From NCBI GenBank assembly GCA_030386875.1, contig CM059562.1, positions 61,068,201 to 61,132,200 of the forward strand: DNA of 64,000 nucleotides, read 5' to 3'. This document shows, piece after piece, positions 57,378-64,000 of this stretch (position 1 is its first letter; each line of letters starts with the position of its first letter). The notes beneath the pieces were generated by a model. It was not told the DNA's origin. It ran no database searches and was given only the letters and a program-made list of their open reading frames with translations. This DNA comes from Morinoia aosen. Taxonomy: Eukaryota > Arthropoda > Malacostraca > Amphipoda > Talitridae. The position numbers and the translations under genes are program-made.

Positions 57378-60060
57378 GTTCAAGAGACGCTCGTTAAACA
57401 ACATCAACCGCTAATGCAATGAGAACTACTGAGCATCTTTGGTTCATCGAGAGCAGTATCACGATTATTTTTCTATCTAGTCCATTGTTCGAGCGGGCTT
57501 CTATAGACCGATGTTGGTGAAGCCGAAAACTGGTCTACGCCCATAGCAAACAATGATGCGTGGTGATAATAGGTGAAGTATAGTGGTCCTGTCACGAGCG
57601 AATGTTATCCAATAGGAAAGACGGCAAATATGACACTGATAATGAAATTGTTAGTTTATATCTTCCTAGATTTTCAACACAAAGGAGAAAACCAGGAACG
57701 CCCTATAAAATATTCATTCCTCTCAAACGCCAAATGAAATATAAAAACAGAAAAGATTAGCTATGAAAGAAATATGGTCATCTGAAAATTTCTTAACGAA
57801 CAAGGTTATATAAACATGAAACGTGGAACATTGAGAGCACAACTTAAGCCTTTAGTAAACAAAAAACATACAGACCAAAAAAACAGTTTTGCATGCTCGA
57901 GAACTGAAGAACTAAAACGATTGTTTAAAACAGAGTTTGTTTGAGAGTAAACAACGATTATAAAATATGCAACTTAACACTTACACTTATTTATTACACC
58001 TAAATTTCAAAGCTATTCCTGTTAACGGAGCTATTGCACTTTTCTGCGTAGTCTTTAATTGGCGAGTGAGGACGACTTTTTAACGAACTGTTGGAAAAGT
58101 AACTTCTACCACAATGTTTAACCACGGTGATGCGTCATCAAGTACTCTGATGTACTATACATTGTGTATAACCAAGGTTGTGAACCAGAGAAGCCCAAAT
58201 GTGGCAAGAAGTTTATCCTTGGACCGAAAAAGGAAAAAGATGTTGCGTATGTTAACCTTGCAGTATTATTTTGAAGTTCATTCCTAAAAAATAATAAGCG
58301 AGTAATGCTTTCATTTCCAACTTAAATTTCTAATATCATTTTTGAGAGCCAATTGTATCTAGGAGGATATATTGAAGAAGATAGTCATTAGTTTCTAGTC
58401 AGAAAAGTTGACCTTCAATCATCGTAAAATACACCTCATACAGGGACATCACAATCCCTCGGGCTTCGTACGTTTCACTCTAGGTCTGTGCCAATGAAAA
58501 GAGGGACAAAATCCTTGCGAAATATACCGTATTTCCAGAATTAACCTCAGAATAATACTGACAAACAGGCACAGCATCTCTTACCCGATTCGGTTCAAGA
58601 GAAAACTTACTGCCGCATTGCAGGCCTCCTTAAATTGACATGCAATGATGCACAGTGAGCATCAGAGAACGTGGGCCTGTCATCCCGTAAATTCTGTTCC
58701 AGAGTGGTGGAGCACCGTTGCAGGAGTTGCCATACCATTGGTTAGTTATCCATCCCTCATCATTTAGCGATTAGAGACTAAAAGGAAAAGTGCAACAACC
58801 CTTTCAACTTGAGTGACTTTGAAATTTTTACGAGTACGGCTATGTTTAGAGCAGATCTGCGTAAATTAGAATAGTTGTTTAGCTTCAATGCAAAACCTGT
58901 CTTGGACAATCACTTTAGGTCATATGCAATGGGTATTGTTTTTAGGTAAAAACGTTACTTTGATTTCCTATGATTTTTTCTGTTAATTTTCAAACCTTTA
59001 GTTAAAAAGTGATTTCAGTACGCCAAGTTTCGTGTTCCTACTACGTAATTCGTTTTGAGATTTTCGCTTTTTCGGAAGACCTTATTTTTTTGTAGCTGAT
59101 GATGTGCGAATGTACGAAACGTCTGATATTAGTTTGGACTTCCGTCGTACTTATTACAAACTTGATGCATCATACACCCTGCCTGGTTCTATCTTTTTTA
59201 CTTGAAGTAAAAGCGAGAAGTAGACCGAGAGGGAGAATTGGAATATTTGAGCTTGCAAGCTACAATCTTTCACTTTTGTTTGTGTCAGCACGAAAAGTCT
59301 GCGTGCGAAATGCACCAAGAAGGCAGAGTATTAGTTTTTGAATAAAGCAAAAAGTTGGGCTTTAACGAATTGTAAATAGCGTTTTCACAACCTGCAACCG
59401 CTCGGGAAGCGACCCGTAAATTTTTCTACGGCCAATTCGTTTAAACATATTACTCCCGGAAATTCAAACAGAACAAATAGAGAACTGCTTAGTTTGTATT
59501 CATAAAATCATTTTTCCCAGAGTCTGTAACAAGTGCAGATGCGCGAAAATTTGTAGGTAGCACTGTAACAAAGTGAAAATACAGTACTTCCAATCTATAG
59601 TTATGGCTCGCCAAATGACGAGCTAAGTCAGTAGTTGGCGTCCAGACTCAATTCGAATAAGTTAGGCCATCTGAATTTGCTAAAAACATTAAATGTCATT
59701 GACACTGATCAAGTCCACAGTAACCACGATGAATTTTAATTAAGTACTGAACTGTGGCAGGAAAATAAAATACAAACTGAAATTGTTGTACGCGTGCAAA
59801 CAGTGAGCAACAATAAGAGTTAGTGGTCTCTGGGAAATTATTAGAAAAAGAAATTAACGTAAACTTATCCCACTGCAATTCATGTTCAAAAAACATAGCT
59901 GCTTCTGAAATTGAATTATACGGCGGATCTTGAATGATGCAACGATACTGAAATGTTTCTTTTTTATCAACGCAAAATTTTACCTCTGGATGAAACAAAT
60001 GTTCCCGTTTTTAGAAACAATTTATATTATCCCATGAGGCTAATGTGTCCTTGATGTAAT
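57378..60060. other. Upstream flank of the MAM gene
   Basis: About 2.7 kb of AT-rich sequence beyond the candidate TATA box. No signal-peptide exon, no conserved coding motif and no mobile-element ends were recognised. Open frames at 59099-59341 (plus) and 59696-59998 (minus) have no motif I know. Confidence 0.5.
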
Positions 60061-60067
60061 AAATGAA

Positions 60068-60142
60068 AGACTGAAGCCGGTGTAAAAACCGGATATTTTA
60101 ATTTTCAAAATGCGTCATGCTTTTTCACCGGCTTCAATCTAG
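60068..60142. repeat. 75-bp hairpin-forming inverted repeat
   Basis: GACTGAAGCCGGTGTAAAAA at the left and its near-complement TTTTTCACCGGCTTCAATC at the right enclose about 35 bases. The arms match over 17 to 18 positions with one or two differences. It may be a tiny MITE or the loop of a larger decayed element. Confidence 0.65.
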
Positions 60143-60394
60143 CTAAGACGCATTCAAGCGCCTCATATGTGTTCACGTGCTAAAACATTAAAAAGATCAA
60201 AGGATCAAAGTATGTTGTCTCGTGTGCAGCGGTCTTCTCAGAGGAGGTGTCAGGTCTGCATTGAGGCAGACATTTTCAACAATATTATTGTAGATATTGA
60301 TTGAAAGCACACCTGTCCACTCATTATTTGTTTCATTTTCCATTCTCATTTGTTAGAAATGTAAATAACTTGTTAAATACGTAAGTGACATTCT

Positions 60395-60528
60395 AAACTT
60401 GAAAGCTCAATATCTCGAAAACTTAAGAGTTTTTGCAATTTTTGGTATTCATGAAAAAGGGTTTGTTTTTAGTATTCCTATCACCTGTGAAAGTTTGTAC
60501 CTGTTGAAAATTAACACCCTGTATATGT
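60395..60528. mobile_element. Terminal inverted-repeat relic related to the Tc1/mariner-type element
   Basis: Resembles the right end of the 52366-57169 element in the same order: TCGAAAACTTAAGAGTTTTT, GGTATTCATGAAAAAGGG, GTTTGTACC, and a terminal ACACCCTGTATA. The internal match is diverged, so it comes from a relative. The opposite end was not found nearby. Confidence 0.55.
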
Positions 60529-60689
60529 ATGTCCAATGAAAATGCAAGCATCCGATGATGAACGACAAAACTATCTTTGATACTAATAATGACTGCTGTT
60601 AACATCTACGGCTTAATGAGGGAAGTAACAAATATTTAATAATCACACATGCAAGAGGCTTCCGTGACACGTTTCGTTACCATTTAGGA

Positions 60690-63660
60690 CAGTGGTTCCC
60701 AGACTAGGGGGCGCGCCCCCCTAGGGGGGCGCTAGGAGGAGACAAGGGGGGCGTGAAGTCATCTGCTCAAAATTATTTTTTTAATTAGAATAATATAATC
60801 ATTCAAAGAACAAATATCTGTCATTACATACGTGCAAAGTATAATTATAGCAGTCACTCAACCCGTTTTCTCCATATATCCGAAGTTTATCCTGTGCTGT
60901 GCCTTTGGAACTCAAAAGATCCAAAGCAAAGTGACAGATTCATGTTTCAAAGCAATGGGACGAAGTAGGAATGAAATTCAACGTTACAAACATGCTTGTA
61001 CCGCTTGTTTTTGTAATAAACCTCTCTCCATGACATTCTGGAGCAAACTAGCCGTCTTTTGGTGTGTGATAGATCTCGCCTGACATCTTTCTCTCTCGCT
61101 TGCTTTCTTGCTTTCAGTCTTTTGGTGTGTAAGCACCCTAAGATCCAACAAACAAAAGTACATGAGCACAACTATGCCAAGGTCGACTGTATGCAAAACA
61201 TCGCTCGTCAATTCAACGCATTACATCACAGTATTACTGAGCATTTTCGTGCGTGTAGTTATTCTCCGTTTGCTTCTTCTCGTTGTATTTTCCGCAATTG
61301 TTCTCAGTGTCATTATTGTTATGATATAAGCCACGTTGTGTGCTGAATACTTTTGGTATGTTACAGATTTATGATTTCCAGTTGTCTGATCTATATCATA
61401 TGAGTATGTGGTGTGGTGCATGCCAATACGGTATGTTATATAACACTTAGTTCCATGGTGCATTTAATAAGTTTGTTGCTATTTTCACTTTGCACAAATG
61501 CCTGAGACAAGGAAAAGAAAGTATTCAGATAAATATAACAAGTATGGCTTCACTGTTATAGAGAGGAATGGATTTCATCTCCCCCAGTGTGTCATATGCC
61601 ATACAGTCCTCAGCAATGATGCCTTAAGACCTGGTCGTCTGGAGCTACATTTGAGCACAAACCACAAAGCATCAAAAGAAAAGCCAAAGGAGTTCTTCAC
61701 AGCCAAACTGCATGTTTTGAATCGTATGAAGCTGGACTCAAGCAGTGTTTTTCATCAAGAAACGATGAAACTGGTGGAAGTATCTTACGAGCTGTCAAAA
61801 CTTATTGCAAAAGCAAAGAAGCCTCAATCTGTGAGGGAGACTCTTGTAAAACCCTGCCTTTTGAGTGCTGCAACCTGTGCTTAGGGACGAAACTGTGCTT
61901 GGGGAAGAAAACCAAAGAAAGCTATCGAAGATTTCCTTATCAGATAACACAGTGAAGCGTCACATTGACGAACTTTCAGAACACATAAAAGAACAAGTTT
62001 TGGACAAAATAAAAGCATCTCGCTTCTTTGCAATACACTGCGATGAAAGTACTAATGTTGCTCATCTCTGCCAGCTGCTTGTTTATTCTCGATTTGTGGA
62101 TGAAGGAACTGTGAAAGAAGAAATTATTTTCTCAGCAGCACTGGAGACAATAGCAAAGGCCATCGATGTTTATTCAAAGGTTGACGAGTTACTACAAGAG
62201 CACGGTCTTTCATGGGAAAAATTAGTTGGTGTTGGTACTGATGGTGCTCCATCAGTGATTGGATCTCGCTCTGGATTTGTGAAGCTGGTGAAAGAAAAAA
62301 ATTCTTCTGCTGTAACTGGGACTCACTGTGTTATCCATTGACAATTCGTTAGTAAGCAAAACTCTGCCTGGTAACCTACGCAGTTCAATGAATTTAGCAA
62401 TAAAAGTGAGAATTTTGTAAAGAATAGCTCTTTGAATTCTAGGCTTTTCGCAGCTCTTTGCTCAGATTTGGGCACTGATTACAAGACTCTCCTGTTTCAC
62501 ACCGAAGTCCGCTGGCTTTCCAAGGGAAACATGCTGAGTCGTCTTTACGAGCTTAAAGATGAAGTGAAAATTTTCTTGCAGAAGCAGAAACAAGACAAAC
62601 TGTATGAAGCATTCAGAAAGGAAGACTTTCAGCTCTCATTAGCATACCTTGTGGATTTTTTGAGTCTATCGACAACCTCGATTTGAAGTTACAAGGAAGA
62701 AACACAAACATCATTGCACGCTCTGATGTGTTCAGAGCTTTCACCGAAAAAATTCATCTTTGGAAACGAAACGTACAAGTTGGGAACTTTTCATCGTTCT
62801 CACATCTGAATGAGCTCTTATCTGAGAAGAGAAACACTGAGCAGTATGACGTGACAAAAGAGGTTTTATCACATCTGCATCCCCTTGCTGAGGAATTTAT
62901 GCACAATTTTCCAGATGTCTCAATGGATAATTCTCTTTGGACATTGGTGCAGAATTCATTAACACTGATGTGGAGTTGTTACTGGAATCACTGCAAGAGG
63001 AAGTCATCGATTTGAAATGTGACTCCAGCGCGAAAAGGTACTTTGAAACAATGAAGTTAGAAGAGTTTTGGGTGAAATATCTCTTCATGTACTGAAAAGT
63101 AGGTGAAGAAGCACTTCGTGTGATTCTTCTCTTTTCTTCTACTTATCTTTGTGAAGCAGGATTTTTTCAGCTCTTGTTGTTCTGTAAACAAAACAGCGAA
63201 ACCGACTTGATATAGGAAATGATTTGCGTTGTGCGCTGTCATCCTTCAATCCTAGAATTTTTGATCTTGTGCGGAAGAAGCAGCAGCAGCATCCATCTCA
63301 CTGAATTTGTTCATAAATTTTGCCTTAGTCTCATGAGTTATTCCAAATATTGTTTGCCATGTTTTCAGATTATTTTTTCTTAAAATTGCAACTTAATTTT
63401 GCCAATTTACCAATGTTCAAAATTTTTTCTTTTTTTTTGCTCACTTAGAACAAAATGTTTCCTTTTTAGTTACTGGAATGTAGTATTGTTTGTTTGAGTG
63501 GCTTTCATTAGAAAATGTAATGCAAACAAATATGTTTTGCTGAACAATGGTAAGAAATAAATATAAGAATCATTTCATATGAAAAAAAGACGCACTGGGG
63601 GCGTGCGGGTCTACTGGAAGCCAAACGGGAGCGTCAGGTAAGATAGTTTGGGAACCACTG
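60690..63660 (+). mobile_element. hAT transposon, 2,971 bp, with perfect 8-bp target duplication
   Basis: The ends are CAGTGGTTCCCAGACTA and, reversed, CAGTGGTTCCCAAACTA: 17 bases with one mismatch. ATTTAGGA is repeated exactly at 60682-60689 and 63661-63668, the 8-bp target duplication of the hAT superfamily. Near the left end there is a GC-rich palindromic stretch (GGGGGCGCGCCCCCC). The inside carries a broken ZBED-like transposase in the plus direction. Confidence 0.95.
61498..63303 (+). pseudogene. hAT (ZBED/SCAND-like) transposase pseudogene
   Basis: The start at 61498 opens MPETRKRKYSDKYNKYGF, then a BED-type zinc finger with PQCVICHTVL and LELHLSTNHK (two Cys, two His). After a frame change near 61865 the catalytic region follows: FFAIHCDESTNVAHLCQLLV and VGVGTDGAPSVIGSRSGF, the two hAT Asp regions, then THCVIH and a TGA stop near 62339. 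Later pieces in shifted frames include HTEVRWLSKGNMLSRLYEL (62498 on), KLQGRNTNIIARSDVFRAF and LHPLAEEFMHNFPDVS. The region after about 63110 keeps a scrambled C-terminal dimerisation segment (TYLCEAGF). With at least three frame changes and an internal stop it cannot make a full enzyme. The relatives are the ZBED5/FAM200/SCAND3-type hAT transposases of animals. Confidence 0.88.
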
Positions 63661-63900
63661 ATTTAGGATAAAAAATAGAAGAAAATAAAGAGAAAGAATG
63701 TAGTACTGCTATAAATCCACGTCCACAGGAATAATCTATACAACAAATTTTGCTTGAACATCTGGTAATCAGCTCTAGGGTGCGGCATATGTAGAACAAG
63801 ACATCATGATTTCCTGGCCAGGACATCCACATGCAATAGCCTCAAGTTCAGTGTTGACCTGCTTCGCGCCCTGTCAAAAATTGACCCAGAACTGAAGCAG

Positions 63901-63945
63901 TTTGACGTAATGATAGTGTTTGACGTAGTGATAGTGATAGTTTGA
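63901..63945. repeat. 18-bp tandem duplication
   Basis: TTTGACGTAATGATAGTG is followed at once by TTTGACGTAGTGATAGTG, then a partial third unit (ATAGTTTGA). Confidence 0.85.
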
Positions 63946-64000
63946 TATTGCAGCGCAACAAACGTCATGTCTGCTCTAACGGCAGTTTCCTGGCACCGTT

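Noticed and set aside
61059..61463. Open frames on both strands between the hAT left end and its transposase
   Set aside because: They overlap each other on opposite strands in the 5' non-coding part of the hAT element and have no motif.
1..64000. CRISPR arrays, operons, bacterial promoters, tRNA and rRNA genes
   Set aside because: The window is eukaryotic by its introns and transposons. No regularly spaced repeats with unique spacers and no structural RNA gene were seen.

Overview
The window looks like insect nuclear DNA: AT-rich, intron-rich, with canonical GT-AG splice sites and several animal-type DNA transposons. Species cannot be read from it; a large, repeat-rich insect genome (perhaps a polyneopteran) is my guess only.

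One host gene dominates and fills about 56 kb on the minus strand (57297 down to at least 1105, probably leaving the window at the low-coordinate end). I traced 29 coding exons by matching MAM-domain signatures, splice sites and intron phases. Exon 1 (57228-57297) encodes a signal peptide. The rest encode nine tandem MAM domains, the ninth still lacking its end. The traced coding length is about 4.49 kb (about 1,495 residues). Every neighbouring pair of exons agrees in phase except one: between exons 18 and 19 the phases clash, so an exon of MAM domain 6 is probably hidden in the repeat-rich interval 16956-19878. The product should be a secreted or cell-surface adhesion-type protein. Insect proteins of the MAM / LDL-receptor-A class are the nearest named group, but no LDL-receptor-A module is visible here.

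Intron 1 (47508-57227) holds a nested set of transposons: a DD41D-spaced Tc1/mariner-type element with about 110-bp inverted repeats and an open 361-codon transposase (52366-57169); inside it a long solo LTR flanked by GAAT (52634-55563); inside that a deleted PIF/Harbinger element (53825-54847) with a transposase fragment; inside that a copy of a purine-rich interspersed repeat (about 54070-54350).

Upstream of the gene (57298-64000) lie a possible TATA box, an inverted-repeat relic related to the Tc1/mariner-type element, a short hairpin, and a 2,971-bp hAT element (60690-63660) with a perfect 8-bp target duplication but a broken ZBED-like transposase.

The other introns carry at least ten copies of an unclassified purine-rich repeat family, all seen on the plus strand, one or two tRNA-derived SINE-like pieces, a diverged local duplication in intron 8, and small tandem repeats. 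Apart from these I see no other host gene, no RNA gene and no CRISPR array.
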